From Amycolatopsis saalfeldensis (GTDB lineage Bacteria; Actinomycetota; Actinomycetes; Mycobacteriales; Pseudonocardiaceae), in contig NZ_FOEF01000023.1 of NCBI RefSeq assembly GCF_900110575.1, positions 1 through 64,000 on the forward strand: a DNA stretch of 64,000 nucleotides, read 5' to 3'. Every line of letters begins with the position of its first letter. The first letter of the stretch is position 1. Below are positions 51,093 through 59,721 of the stretch, piece after piece. The translations under genes were made by a program, and so were the position numbers. Below the pieces are notes generated by a model that was not told the DNA's origin, made no database searches, and was given only the letters and a program-made list of their open reading frames with translations.

Positions 51093-52940
51093 GTGAGCAC
51101 CCAGTCAGCCAACCAATATCCGCCCGCAGTGGTCCCCGACCGCCTGTTCGGCGACGATCAGGCCGAGACCCGCTGGCGAGCCCGCTTCCACGCCCCGCGG
51201 ATCTCCGTGCCCGAATGGGCCCGTGACGCCCCGGACGCCAACGTGTACGTCTCCAATGCCAGCGGCGTCTGGGAGGTGTACGCCTGGCACCGCGCCACCG
51301 ACAGTCACCGCAAGGTCACCGACCGGCCCAACGGCACCCTGCACGCGACGCCGTCACCCGACGGCTCGGCCGTCTGGTGGTTCAACGACACCGACGGCGA
51401 CGAGTTCGGCTCGTGGGTGCGCCAGCCGTTCGACGCCGACAGCTCGGCGGCGGTCAAGGCGCTCCCGGACGTCCACGACGGCTACCCGGCCGGCCTCGAG
51501 ATCGGCGAGCGCGTGATCGCGGTCGGCGTCTCGACCGACGACGGCAGCGAGCTGTTCGCGAAGATCGGCGAAACCACCGAGCGCTTCTACAGCCACCCCG
51601 ACGACGCGGGCATCGCCTCGCTGTCCCGCGACGAGAGCCTGCTGGCCATCGCGCACTCCGAGCACGGCGACTCGCGTCACCCGGCGCTGCGAGTGCTGTC
51701 GACGGACGGCTTCGGGAGCGTCGCGGAGAAGTGGGACGGCGAGGGCAAGGGCCTTTCGGCGCTGGAGTTCTCGCCGCTGCCCGGCGACCAGCGGCTGCTG
51801 GTGCTGCACGAGCGCCGCGGCCGTGAGGAGCTGCTGGTCTGGGACGTCCGCGCGGACACCGAGACCGAGCTGGAGATCGACCTGCCCGGCGAGGTCGCCG
51901 CCGACTGGTACCCGGACGGCCGCGCCCTGCTGGTCGTGCACTTCCACCAGGGCCGCAGCTCCCTGCACCGCTACGACCTCGACACGGCCGAGCTGTCCTC
52001 TTTGGACACTCCGGCCGGTCGGATCGGCGGCGCGGGCGTGCGCGACGACGGCACGGTCGAGTATTCGTGGTCGAGCGCGGCGGAGCCGGCGGCGGTGCGC
52101 GCCCGCGCCACCGACGGCACGGACTCCGTGCTGCTGGAGTCGCCGGGCGAGCGCGCACCCGGCTCGGCGCCGGTCACGGATGCGTTCGTGGAGGGCGTCG
52201 GCGGGCAGATCCACGCGCTCGTCTCGCGGCCGCTGGACGCTCCCGACGGCCCGCTGCCCACCGTGTTCTCCCTGCACGGCGGCCCGCACGCCGCCGACGA
52301 GGACCGGTTCTCCGCCTACCGCGCGACCTGGCTCGACGCCGGGTTCGCCGTGGTCGAGGTCAACTACCGCGGGTCGACGGGCTACGGCTCGGCGTGGCGG
52401 GACGCGATCGAGGGCCGCCCGGGGCTCACGGAGCTCGAGGACGTCGCGGCGGTGCACGACTGGGCCGTCGAAAGTGGACTGTCCGATAAGGACAAATGCG
52501 TGGTGAACGGCGCTTCCTGGGGCGGTTACCTCTCGCTGCTCGCGCTGGGCACGCAGCCGGCGCGCTGGGCGGCCGGGGTCGCGGGGGTGCCGGTGGCGGA
52601 CTACATCGCCGCGTACGAGGACGAGATGGAGCAGCTGCGCTCGTTCGACCGCGCCCTGTTCGGCGGCGCGCCCGCCGACGTGCCGGCCGTGTACCGGGAG
52701 TGCTCGCCGATCACCTACGTCGACGCGGTCGCCGCCCCGGTGCTCGTGCTGGCCGGAGACAACGACCCGCGCTGCCCGATCCGGCAGATCGAGAATTACC
52801 TGGACCGCCTCGGCAAGCGGGACGCGCCACACGAGTTCTACCGCTACGACGCCGGCCACGGCTCGCTGGTGATCGCCGAGACGATCAAGCAGACGTCGAT
52901 CGAGGTGTACTTCGCACTGCGGGCGCTCGGCCTGCGCTGA
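51093..52940 (+). CDS. prolyl oligopeptidase family S9 serine peptidase
   Basis: A 615-aa protein with an N-terminal beta-propeller of WD/TolB-like repeats (about 40-380; TPSPDGSAVWWFND, SLSRDESLLAIAHS, YPDGRALLV) and a C-terminal alpha/beta-hydrolase. Oxyanion SLHGGPHAADEDRF, nucleophile CVVNGASWGGYLSLLALG, Asp in LAGDNDPRCPI, His in RYDAGHGSL. It trims peptides and acts in the cytoplasm (no signal seen). GTG 51093. Strong terminator follows. Confidence 0.92.
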   Translation: MSTQSANQYPPAVVPDRLFGDDQAETRWRARFHAPRISVPEWARDAPDANVYVSNASGVWEVYAWHRATDSHRKVTDRPNGTLHATPSPDGSAVWWFNDTDGDEFGSWVRQPFDADSSAAVKALPDVHDGYPAGLEIGERVIAVGVSTDDGSELFAKIGETTERFYSHPDDAGIASLSRDESLLAIAHSEHGDSRHPALRVLSTDGFGSVAEKWDGEGKGLSALEFSPLPGDQRLLVLHERRGREELLVWDVRADTETELEIDLPGEVAADWYPDGRALLVVHFHQGRSSLHRYDLDTAELSSLDTPAGRIGGAGVRDDGTVEYSWSSAAEPAAVRARATDGTDSVLLESPGERAPGSAPVTDAFVEGVGGQIHALVSRPLDAPDGPLPTVFSLHGGPHAADEDRFSAYRATWLDAGFAVVEVNYRGSTGYGSAWRDAIEGRPGLTELEDVAAVHDWAVESGLSDKDKCVVNGASWGGYLSLLALGTQPARWAAGVAGVPVADYIAAYEDEMEQLRSFDRALFGGAPADVPAVYRECSPITYVDAVAAPVLVLAGDNDPRCPIRQIENYLDRLGKRDAPHEFYRYDAGHGSLVIAETIKQTSIEVYFALRALGLR

Positions 52941-52947
52941 ACGTGCC

Positions 52948-52984
52948 GGGTCCAGGCGTCCCCTCCGCGGGGCTGCCTGGACCC
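52948..52984 (+). terminator. terminator after S9 peptidase
   Basis: gggtccaggc (52948-52957) pairs with gcctggaccc (52975-52984) with an inner cccc/gggg. A second inverted repeat gagccgctcg/cgagcggctc lies at 53128-53160 for the leftward gene. Confidence 0.8.
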
Positions 52985-53168
52985 GTGCGCGTGCTCGAAG
53001 GAAAACCGCGGCGAGACGCCAAGGCGCGCAGCGAGCGGGTGCTCAAGCTTTCCCGCACACCGAAAGGGAAATCCGGCTGACCTCCGAGATGCTCCACCAG
53101 CTCGCGCGAGTCTGGCGAACCCGTGCCGAGCCGCTCGAGTTCGCCTGGCCCGAGCGGCTCCGGCCGGC

Positions 53169-53795
53169 CTAGATGCCGCGGCGCAACCCCTGCAAGCGCG
53201 CGACCGCGGACTCGTCTCCCTCGTAGGTCAGGTGGACGGCGTCGCGGCCGAAGACGAACAGCACCAGGTCCACCGGGTCACCCGTCACGGTCACGACGGG
53301 GCTGCCCGCCTTGACCTGGGCGGTACGGCCGTCGGTGGTCTTCAGCTCGACGCCGACCGGCGACTTCCGCAGGTTCAGCTTCGCCGTCTGACGGGCCAGG
53401 CGCCACGCCGTCTCGTCGCGGGACGGGTCGGCCGCGCGCGGTTCCCAGCCGGGCTGGGCGCGGCGGACGTCCTCGTGGTGGACGAGGAACTCGGCGCCGT
53501 TGGTCAGCTCGTCCAGCGGCCCGATCGCCATCGGCCAGTACCACGCCGGGCCGCGGCGGACCTGGCCCACCAGCTCGGGCCACGGCTTCGCCGCGTACTG
53601 GTCCTGCACCCGCTTCGTGTAGCCGGCGAGCGCGGGCAGCATGATTCCCGGCGACGCGTCCAGCCGGTGCTCCCGGACGATCAGGTGCGCCGCGAGGTCC
53701 CGCGCCGCCCAGCCCTCGCACAGCGTCGGCGCGTCCGGGCCGACCTCTTCGAAGAGCGCGCTCAGCGCCTGGCGTTCATCCGCGGCAAGACCCAT
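53169..53795 (-). CDS. TIGR03085 / maleylpyruvate isomerase N-terminal-like DinB-fold protein
   Basis: A 208-aa protein: ALSALFEEVGPDAPTLCEGWAARDLAAHLIVREHR is the TIGR03085 and MDMPI N-terminal motif (W-x-x-x-D-L-x-x-H-L), and EFLVHHEDVRRAQPGWEPR supplies the second His pair. These DinB-fold proteins bind metal, and many depend on mycothiol. No partner gene identifies its substrate. ATG 53795; it ends with a stop 22 bp upstream of nothing else. Leftward single gene, next to gadB. Confidence 0.85.
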   Translation of the reverse strand: MGLAADERQALSALFEEVGPDAPTLCEGWAARDLAAHLIVREHRLDASPGIMLPALAGYTKRVQDQYAAKPWPELVGQVRRGPAWYWPMAIGPLDELTNGAEFLVHHEDVRRAQPGWEPRAADPSRDETAWRLARQTAKLNLRKSPVGVELKTTDGRTAQVKAGSPVVTVTGDPVDLVLFVFGRDAVHLTYEGDESAVARLQGLRRGI

Positions 53796-53817
53796 ACCGG
53801 CGACATTACCCCCGCGA

Positions 53818-55209
53818 TCAGTGGTGGAACGCCGTCGACATGGCGGCGTCGTGCTGCGGTCCGCTCTGCTGTTCCAGCTCGGGCAGGATCCGGGCCAGGT
53901 CGGCCAGCAGGAGGTCGGCCAGGTCGTGGGTGAAGCCGTTGCGGACCACGATGCGCAGCACCGCGAGGTCGGTGCGGTTCTCCGGGAACGTGTACGCCGG
54001 CACCAGCCAGCCGCGCTCGCGCAGCCGGCGGGAAACGTCGAACACGTCGTAACCCGTGATCTCCTTTTTCGTGGTGAAGGCGAACACCGGCAGCTGGTCG
54101 CCTCGGGTGAGCAGCTCGAACGGGCCCATCGCGGCGATGCGGTCGGACAGGTGCGTCGCGACGTCGCGCGAGGCCTGCTGCACGGCGCGGAAACCCTCGC
54201 GGCCGAGCCGGACGAACGTGTAGTACTGCGCGGCCACCTCGGCGCCGGGCCGGGAGAAGTTCAGCGCGAACGTCGGCATGTCCCCGCCGAGGTAGTTGAC
54301 GTTGAACACCAGCTCCTCGGGCAGCGCTGCCTTGTCCCGCCACACCACCCAGCCGACGCCGGGGTAGACGAGGCCGTACTTGTGCCCGGAGGTGTTGATC
54401 GACGCGACCCGCGGAAGCCGGAAGTCCCACGCCAGCTCCGGGTCGAGGAACGGCGCGATCATGGCGCCCGAAGCGCCGTCCACGTGCACCGGGATGTCCC
54501 AGCCGGTGCGCGACTGGAGCTCGTCGAGCGCGGCGGAGATTTCGGCCACCGGCTCGTAACTGCCGTCGAAAGTGGACCCGAGGATGCCGACGACGCCGAT
54601 GGTGTTCTCGTCGCAGCGCCGGACCGCCTCAGCAGCGGACAGGTGGAACCGATCGTCTTCCATCGGCACCAGCCGCGGCTCGACCTCCCAGTACTCGCAG
54701 AACTTCTCCCAGCAGACCTGGACGTTCACGCCCATCACCAGGTTCGGCTTGCCCGGGCGGCCGAGCTTCGACCAGCGCCGCTTCAGCGCCATCCCGGCGA
54801 GCATGCAGGCCTCGGACGAGCCGGTGGTGGAGCAGCCCATCACGTCGGCGGGCTCCGGCGCGTGCCACAGGTCGGCGAGCATGTTCACGCAGCGGCGCTC
54901 CAGCTCGGCCGTCTGCGGGTACTCGTCCTTGTCGATCATGTTCTTGTCGACGCACTCGGCCATCAGCTCGCGGGCCTGCGGCTCCATCCACGTGGTGACG
55001 AACGTGGCCAGGTTGAGCCGCGCGTTGCCGTCGAGCATCAGCTCGTCGCGCACCAGCTGCAACGCCGTGTCCGGCGGCAGCGAATCGTCCAGCAGCTTGT
55101 CGTGCGGCATCACGAAATCCGCCGCCAATGCCGGATTTGCCCCGGCATACAACGGATTCGTGCCGGCTTGCCGTTCCGCGTGGTCTTGTCGCCCCTGATG
55201 CAGCACCAT
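53818..55209 (-). CDS. gadB: glutamate decarboxylase
   Basis: A 463-aa PLP enzyme that makes GABA and consumes a proton. Family marks: NPLYAGANPALAADF-type N-terminus, FVTTWMEPQARELMAECVDKN, MGCSTTGSSEACMLAGMALK, HVDGASGAMIAPFLDP, and PLP Lys in INTSGHKYGLVYPGVGWV. Length and motif order are those of bacterial/plant Gad. No GABA antiporter (gadC) is next to it. Its stop lies 22 bp from the TIGR03085 gene, so the two may be cotranscribed. Confidence 0.95.
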   Translation of the reverse strand: MVLHQGRQDHAERQAGTNPLYAGANPALAADFVMPHDKLLDDSLPPDTALQLVRDELMLDGNARLNLATFVTTWMEPQARELMAECVDKNMIDKDEYPQTAELERRCVNMLADLWHAPEPADVMGCSTTGSSEACMLAGMALKRRWSKLGRPGKPNLVMGVNVQVCWEKFCEYWEVEPRLVPMEDDRFHLSAAEAVRRCDENTIGVVGILGSTFDGSYEPVAEISAALDELQSRTGWDIPVHVDGASGAMIAPFLDPELAWDFRLPRVASINTSGHKYGLVYPGVGWVVWRDKAALPEELVFNVNYLGGDMPTFALNFSRPGAEVAAQYYTFVRLGREGFRAVQQASRDVATHLSDRIAAMGPFELLTRGDQLPVFAFTTKKEITGYDVFDVSRRLRERGWLVPAYTFPENRTDLAVLRIVVRNGFTHDLADLLLADLARILPELEQQSGPQHDAAMSTAFHH

Positions 55210-55216
55210 GAGCCGA

Positions 55217-55252
55217 CCGTACTGCGCCGCGGGGTTCCGCGCCGCAGTACGG
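55217..55252 (-). terminator. terminator of the ohr gene
   Basis: ccgtactgcg (55217-55226) pairs perfectly with cgcagtacgg (55243-55252), 11 bp after the ohr stop and just ahead of gadB. Confidence 0.75.
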
Positions 55253-55263
55253 AAAACCCCGGA

Positions 55264-55686
55264 TCAGACGGACGCCGACAGCGCGACCTCGATGTTGCCG
55301 CGGGTGGCGTTGGAGTACGGGCACACCTGGTGCGCCTGCGCCACCAGCTCGTCGGCCTGCGCCTGCTCCATGCCCGGCAGCGACACGTGCAGCGCGACGC
55401 CCAGCTTGAAGCCGACTTCCTGCGAGTACAGGCTGACCTCGGCGGCCACCGTCGACTCGGGGAGCTTGACCTTCGCCTGACGGGCGACGGCCTGCAGCGC
55501 GCTGTGGAAACACGCCGAGTAACCCGCGGCGAACAGCTGCTCCGGGTTGGTCTTGTCCCCGCCGGGGCCGCCCATCGCCTTGGGGATCGCCAGCGACTCG
55601 TCGATGACCCCGTCCGACGAGGTGACCTCGCCGTTGCGGCCGTCGCCGCGAGCCGTTGCCGCGGCGGTGTAGATCGCGTCAGCCAT
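55264..55686 (-). CDS. ohr: organic hydroperoxide resistance protein
   Basis: A 140-aa OsmC/Ohr-family peroxidase. Both catalytic Cys are in place: GYSACFHSALQAVA and AHQVCPYSNATRGN, and the Arg-bearing N-terminal part is present. It reduces organic peroxides in the cytoplasm. No OhrR regulator is adjacent. A strong hairpin ends the gene. Confidence 0.93.
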   Translation of the reverse strand: MADAIYTAAATARGDGRNGEVTSSDGVIDESLAIPKAMGGPGGDKTNPEQLFAAGYSACFHSALQAVARQAKVKLPESTVAAEVSLYSQEVGFKLGVALHVSLPGMEQAQADELVAQAHQVCPYSNATRGNIEVALSASV

Positions 55687-55803
55687 TTTTCGCCTGCTTC
55701 CTTGTCAGAACGCCGATGTCAGCGTCTCAGTGGGGACAACATCCCGCACCAGCGGAACCTAACCACCACATGGCGGACATCACGACCAGAGGCCGACGGG
55801 ACC

Positions 55804-56376
55804 TCAGCGCGCGCGGGCCGTCGCGAACTCCGCGACCTGCTGTCCGATGAGCCGCAGCGTGCGCACGCTCTTCTCGTCGGAGGCGCCGCCGGCCTCGTCG
55901 AACTTGGTCTCGGCGGAGTTGATGGAAGCGCCCAGAGGAGTGGCCCAGCCGCGCAGCGCGTGCGTGATCGTGCGCAGCTGGTCGAGCGTGGTGACGGCGG
56001 CCTGCCAGCCGAAGGCGACGGCGGCGAGGCCGACCGCGCGGCCGTCGAGGTACGGGCGGGTGTCCTCGCGCAGGTCCTCGACGTAGTCCAGGGCGTTCTT
56101 GACCAGCCCGGACAGCGCGCCGTGATAACCGGGCGAGACGACGATGACGCCGTCGGCCCGTCGGATCTCCTCGATCAGCCGGGTCGCGCGCTCGTCACGC
56201 TCGGGCAGCGCCGTGTCGTAGAACGGCAGGACGAGCTCCGGGCCGGGGATCAGCTCGGTGGTGACACCGAGTTCGGCCGCCGCGCCGAGCGCGATCCTCA
56301 GGGCGCGCTCGGACTGCGAACCTTCGCGCAGCGAGCCGCCGATCCCGAGCACTCTGACCGTGTTGGCTGAAGTCAC
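55804..56376 (-). CDS. NADPH-dependent FMN reductase (SsuE/ArsH-like)
   Basis: A 190-aa flavodoxin-fold protein: VLGIGGSLREGSQSERALR forms the FMN phosphate loop, and ADGVIVVSPGYHGALSGLVKNALDYVED is the family motif. It reduces FMN or quinones. ATG 56376. Independent leftward gene, 118 bp from ohr. Confidence 0.88.
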   Translation of the reverse strand: MTSANTVRVLGIGGSLREGSQSERALRIALGAAAELGVTTELIPGPELVLPFYDTALPERDERATRLIEEIRRADGVIVVSPGYHGALSGLVKNALDYVEDLREDTRPYLDGRAVGLAAVAFGWQAAVTTLDQLRTITHALRGWATPLGASINSAETKFDEAGGASDEKSVRTLRLIGQQVAEFATARAR

Positions 56377-56543
56377 GCTTTCGAGGTTAACAACTCCACT
56401 TAACTGGAGGACCAGGATTTGGAACGGAGTCCTGGGTCACAGGGAACAACCCGTTGCCGGAACGGCGGACCGGCGGGTGCGGCGGCGCTGGACCCTGAAC
56501 CTACTCACTAGTAACCTGAGTGGCCTCGATGCCAGGAGGAACG

Positions 56544-57611
56544 ATGGCGATCCCGCCCCAGATCCGTGCCCAGGCCGCCGCCGCGCAGCTGTTGTTCTGG
56601 CTGCCGCGCCCCGTCCGGCGGCTACTCGCCGGCCCGCCGCTGCGCCTCGACGGGCAGGAGCTCGCCCTCGACGCCCAGCTGCTGTTGCGGCTGCAGAAGC
56701 TGAACGGCGGCGGACTGGTCAACGGCTCCGTGGCGCAGTCCCGCACGCTGCTCGAACTGGGCACGCACCTGGTCAGCGGGAAGCGGATCGAGCCGGTTTC
56801 CGCGCGGGAGATCAAGATCCCGGCGGACGGCGGTGCGCTCGAAGCGACGCTGTACACCCCGGCCGGGCTGCCCGAGCCGTCCGGCCTGCTGGTGTTCTTC
56901 CACGGTGGCGGCTGGGTCGTAGGAAGCCGCGCGACCCACGACAATTCCTCCCGTTACCTGGCGAAGCACGCCGGCGTGCGGGTGCTGTCGGTCGAGTACC
57001 GGCTGGCGCCCGAGCACCCGTTCCCGGCGCCGGTGGAGGACGCGCTCGCGGCCTTCGCGTACGCGCACGCCAAGGCCGCCGAACTCGGCGCCGACCCGGA
57101 ACGCATCGCCGTCGGCGGGGACAGCGCGGGCGGCAACCTCGCCGCGGTCGTGGCGCTGGAGACGACCCGCGCGGGCGGGCCGGCGCCGGCGTTCCAGCTG
57201 CTGATCTACCCGGCGGTGGACTTCCGCACCCGGCAGCGCTCGCGCGACCTGTTCGCCGACGACCTGTTCCTGACCGACGAGTCCATCAAGTGGTTCCAGG
57301 GCCACTACGTGCCCGAGGGCACCGACCTGGCCGACCCGCGCCTGTCGCCACTGCTCGCGTCCGACCACAGTGGACTGCCGCCGGCCTTCGTCGTCACCGC
57401 CGGGTTCGACCCGTTGCGCGACGAAGGCGAGGCGTACGCGGAAAAACTGCGCGCCGCGGGCGTTCCGGTGGGGCTGAGCCGCCAGCCGGACCTGATCCAC
57501 GGCTTCCTGAATTTCACCGGGGTCGGCAGCCGGTTCCGCGAGGCGGTCGCCGAAATGGCCGGCGCGCTGCGTCTGGGCCTGGCCGGGACGAAGAACGAGT
57601 CCCGGGCATGA
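56544..57611 (+). CDS. alpha/beta hydrolase, hormone-sensitive lipase family
   Basis: A 355-aa esterase: oxyanion motif VFFHGGGWVVGSRATHD, nucleophile IAVGGDSAGGNLAAVVA, then Asp and His in TAGFDPLRDEGEAY and PDLIHGFLNF. The N-terminal ~100 residues form the cap. Short/medium acyl esters are likely substrates. ATG 56544 follows a perfect aggagga; an in-frame ATG 24 bp upstream lacks one. The stop overlaps the next ATG (ATGA). Confidence 0.92.
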   Translation: MAIPPQIRAQAAAAQLLFWLPRPVRRLLAGPPLRLDGQELALDAQLLLRLQKLNGGGLVNGSVAQSRTLLELGTHLVSGKRIEPVSAREIKIPADGGALEATLYTPAGLPEPSGLLVFFHGGGWVVGSRATHDNSSRYLAKHAGVRVLSVEYRLAPEHPFPAPVEDALAAFAYAHAKAAELGADPERIAVGGDSAGGNLAAVVALETTRAGGPAPAFQLLIYPAVDFRTRQRSRDLFADDLFLTDESIKWFQGHYVPEGTDLADPRLSPLLASDHSGLPPAFVVTAGFDPLRDEGEAYAEKLRAAGVPVGLSRQPDLIHGFLNFTGVGSRFREAVAEMAGALRLGLAGTKNESRA

Positions 57612-57985
57612 CACCCAGCGCAGAGCTGCCCGCGGTGGTGGGCCGGTACTTCGCCGCCGTGAACGCCCGCGACTGGGCCGCGATCGTCCCCTGCTTCACC
57701 GAAGACGCCGAGTTCTGGATGCTCGGCGCGCGGACGGCGCACGGAGCGGCGGAGATCGCCGAGCAGTTGCGCAAGTCCCTGGAGCCCTTGCCCGAGTCGC
57801 ACGACGAGGTCGTCCGGCTGGCCGCCGACGGCACCATGGTGCTGGCCGAACTGGTGTTCCGCGCCCGCACCCCGGCGGGCGAAGCCTTCGAGCTGAACGC
57901 GGCCGACGTCTTCGAGCTGGCTCCCGGCGGAGAGGCCATCACCCGCGTCTCGAACTGGGCCGGCTCGCCGCGAAAGCGTGGCTGA
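57608..57985 (+). CDS. SnoaL-like/NTF2-fold protein
   Basis: A 125-aa NTF2-fold protein, VVGRYFAAVNARDWAAIVPCFTEDAEFWML, with the expected cone-fold length. It may be a small enzyme or binding protein paired with the esterase, whose stop it overlaps by ATGA. Ends at a strong bidirectional terminator. Confidence 0.85.
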   Translation: MTPSAELPAVVGRYFAAVNARDWAAIVPCFTEDAEFWMLGARTAHGAAEIAEQLRKSLEPLPESHDEVVRLAADGTMVLAELVFRARTPAGEAFELNAADVFELAPGGEAITRVSNWAGSPRKRG

Positions 57986-58000
57986 CCCCCGGGCACAACC

Positions 58001-58032
58001 GGAGCCTGGCACGGCGAACCGTGCCAGGCTCC
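58001..58032. terminator. bidirectional terminator
   Basis: ggagcctggcacgg (58001-58014) pairs perfectly with ccgtgccaggctcc (58019-58032) around cgaa. Confidence 0.9.
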
Positions 58033-58060
58033 GGGTCCCCCTGATTCCGGGTGTGGCTTT

Positions 58061-58591
58061 TTACTTCCCCGGCACCGGCAGTGGCGGGACCGGCAGCGGC
58101 AGCGGCGGAACCGCGCCGAGCAGGCCGCCGAGGATGCCCGTGACCGCGGCGAGCAGGGCCTTGACCAGGTCGCTCACGATCTTGAGCGGGCCGGGCAGGT
58201 CCGGCAGGGTCGGGACGGGGATCGGCAGCGGCGGCAGCTGCCGCGCGGTGGCCGTCGGGTCGCCCAGCAGCCGGTTGGACTCGTCCGCCCGCAGCTGCGC
58301 GGCCGACGAGAGCTGCTGCGTCTCCGACTGGATGGTGTAGCGCTTCCCCGCCGCGAGGTCCGCGAGCACGGGGCTGAGCTTGTCCAGGTCGGCGCGTGTC
58401 ATCCCGACCTGGCCCGCGTACGCCACCTTGGTCAGGTCGTCACGCATCTGGAGCACCTGCGCGCCGACGGCTTCGGTGGCGGACGAGCCTTTGCCGCCCA
58501 CCGGGCTTGCCGAGGCCATCCCCGCCGTGCCGACGGCCAGCAGACTGCCCGCGGCTACCAAGGCGATGATCCGCCCAATCTTGCCTTTCAT
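58061..58591 (-). CDS. secreted protein with proline-rich C-terminus
   Basis: A 176-aa protein: signal peptide (KIGRIIALVAAGSLLAVGTAGMASAS), a helical middle (about 35-110), and a Pro/Leu-rich end (LPPLPIPVPTLPDLPGP, then VPPLPLPVPPLPVPGK) with a short hydrophobic segment between them. I do not recognise the family; it looks like a cell-surface or exported actinobacterial protein. ATG 58591 with aggagg upstream. It is preceded by a 450-bp region. Confidence 0.75.
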   Translation of the reverse strand: MKGKIGRIIALVAAGSLLAVGTAGMASASPVGGKGSSATEAVGAQVLQMRDDLTKVAYAGQVGMTRADLDKLSPVLADLAAGKRYTIQSETQQLSSAAQLRADESNRLLGDPTATARQLPPLPIPVPTLPDLPGPLKIVSDLVKALLAAVTGILGGLLGAVPPLPLPVPPLPVPGK

Positions 58592-59042
58592 TCCTAACCT
58601 CCTGGCCTCTGGAGACCTGACGGGTAAATCGATACTCGCCGTGTCGGGCAAGCACCAGCCGATCACCTGTTGGAGACGTTTTCTAACCCTTACGTGCCGA
58701 ATCCGGGAAAGGTGAACTGGCCCGCAATTGATTAACGTGGGCGGCTTGCCCATCCCCCTGATGATCATCAGAACCGATCCCGAATCTGACGCGTTGTAGC
58801 CAGATCCCCCGGATGGCCCAGTCGCCCACTCGCCCGGGTGTATTGCGTGATCGTTTACCTGCATCACTCCGTCGGACCGCGTGTCGCCACTGCTCCGGAC
58901 GGGTCGTCCCCCACGTACGCACCGCCACCGGTGGACTAGCCGATAACGTCCGGATCACCGCGCCGACCAGGCATCCGTTTCCGCCGGAAACACAGCGCTC
59001 GGCGGTGGGAGCCTTAATGCGGAAAACCGTTCACGAATTACT
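58592..59042. other. 451-bp region upstream of the secreted protein
   Basis: No gene is supported. It is less GC-rich than its surroundings (about 58660-58860) and contains a perfect 14-bp palindrome. Promoters for the secreted protein should lie here. Confidence 0.55.
58758..58771. promoter_or_regulatory. 14-bp perfect palindrome
   Basis: ctgatgatcatcag is perfectly self-complementary and lies about 170 bp upstream of the secreted protein start. It could be an operator. Confidence 0.35.
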
Positions 59043-59317
59043 TCATGAAGGCTTGGCGCAGTCCGAGCACAAACCCCAGAAAACGACCTCCGCCTCGTCG
59101 ATCACGAAGCCCGCCGCGGTCGAGGGCTCCAGGCACGGGGCCGGGCCTTCGACGGCCTGGGTGGAGACCGAGCCCAGCAGGCCGCGCACTCCCGCCGCGA
59201 CCTCGTCGGCCGTGGCGTAGGGGTGCCGGGCGAGCCATTCGAGCACGGCGACCCGTGGCCCGGCGACCCGCAGGCCGGCCGGAGCCGTTGCCGGACGGGG
59301 TTTTCCTGAAGTGGCAT
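59043..59317 (-). pseudogene. decayed Fur-family regulator (furA-like)
   Basis: Residual Fur domains are clear in two frames. From ATG 59317 a frame reads MPLQENPVRQRLRPA; after one lost base it continues GLRVAGPRVAVLEWLARHP, YATADEVAAGVRGLLGSVSTQAV, and then jumps directly to GPAPCLEPSTAAGFVIDEAE and VVFWGLCSDCA. In intact Fur proteins about 60-70 residues lie between STQAV and the last part, including the HHH metal site and first CxxC. So there is a central deletion plus a frameshift near 59278. Fur usually regulates katG or iron genes; none remains here. Confidence 0.75.
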
Positions 59318-59351
59318 GACCAGCCCAGCCTGCGCCATTGTCTGGAATGAG

Positions 59352-59690
59352 TCAAGAAAATCTCCGCGGACTCAGCGGCACGCTGAACACCAGCGCCTGA
59401 CGGCGGCGCTCCTCGCGGCGGGAGGTCGCCGTGCACCTCCCGCAGGGGCCGCGCGGACGGCACCCAGCAACGAAAGGTCCTTGGGCTGCCGAGCGCCCGC
59501 TTCGATCAGCAGCGGGTCGATCGGGTCGAGCAGGACTGTCTCCTCCTTCGTCGGGAAATAATGGAAGAAGGTGCTCGGCGGTGGTCGCCGCGTGGCCCTG
59601 CTCCTGGAACAGCCGGAGAGCGTGCCGCTGGATCGCGGAGACGACGTCGTGCCCCGATCGTCAGATGACAGCATCTCCCACCCGGTTAAG
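59352..59690 (-). pseudogene. decayed TetR-family regulator
   Basis: TetR pieces lie in at least three frames: AIQRHALRLFQEQGHAATTAEH (start of the HTH domain), then PSTFFHYFPTKEETVLLDP (end of HTH) and the helices IDPLLIEAGARQPKDLSLLGAV, then LREVHGDLPP and EERRRQALVFSVPLSPRR. The recognition-helix region is deleted and at least two further frameshifts follow. It lies directly upstream of and divergent to an MFS exporter at 59722, so it was probably that exporter's repressor. Confidence 0.75.
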
Positions 59691-59721
59691 AAGTTGCACG
59701 CGCGTACCAGGATTTGCTCTC

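Noticed and set aside
52942..53080. Short rightward frame after the S9 peptidase
   Set aside because: It overlaps the terminator stem, lacks a ribosome site and shows no family; perhaps a gene remnant but unsupported.
53089..53172. 27-codon frame starting MLHQLARVWRTR
   Set aside because: It coincides with an inverted repeat (gagccgctcg/cgagcggctc) that looks like a terminator.
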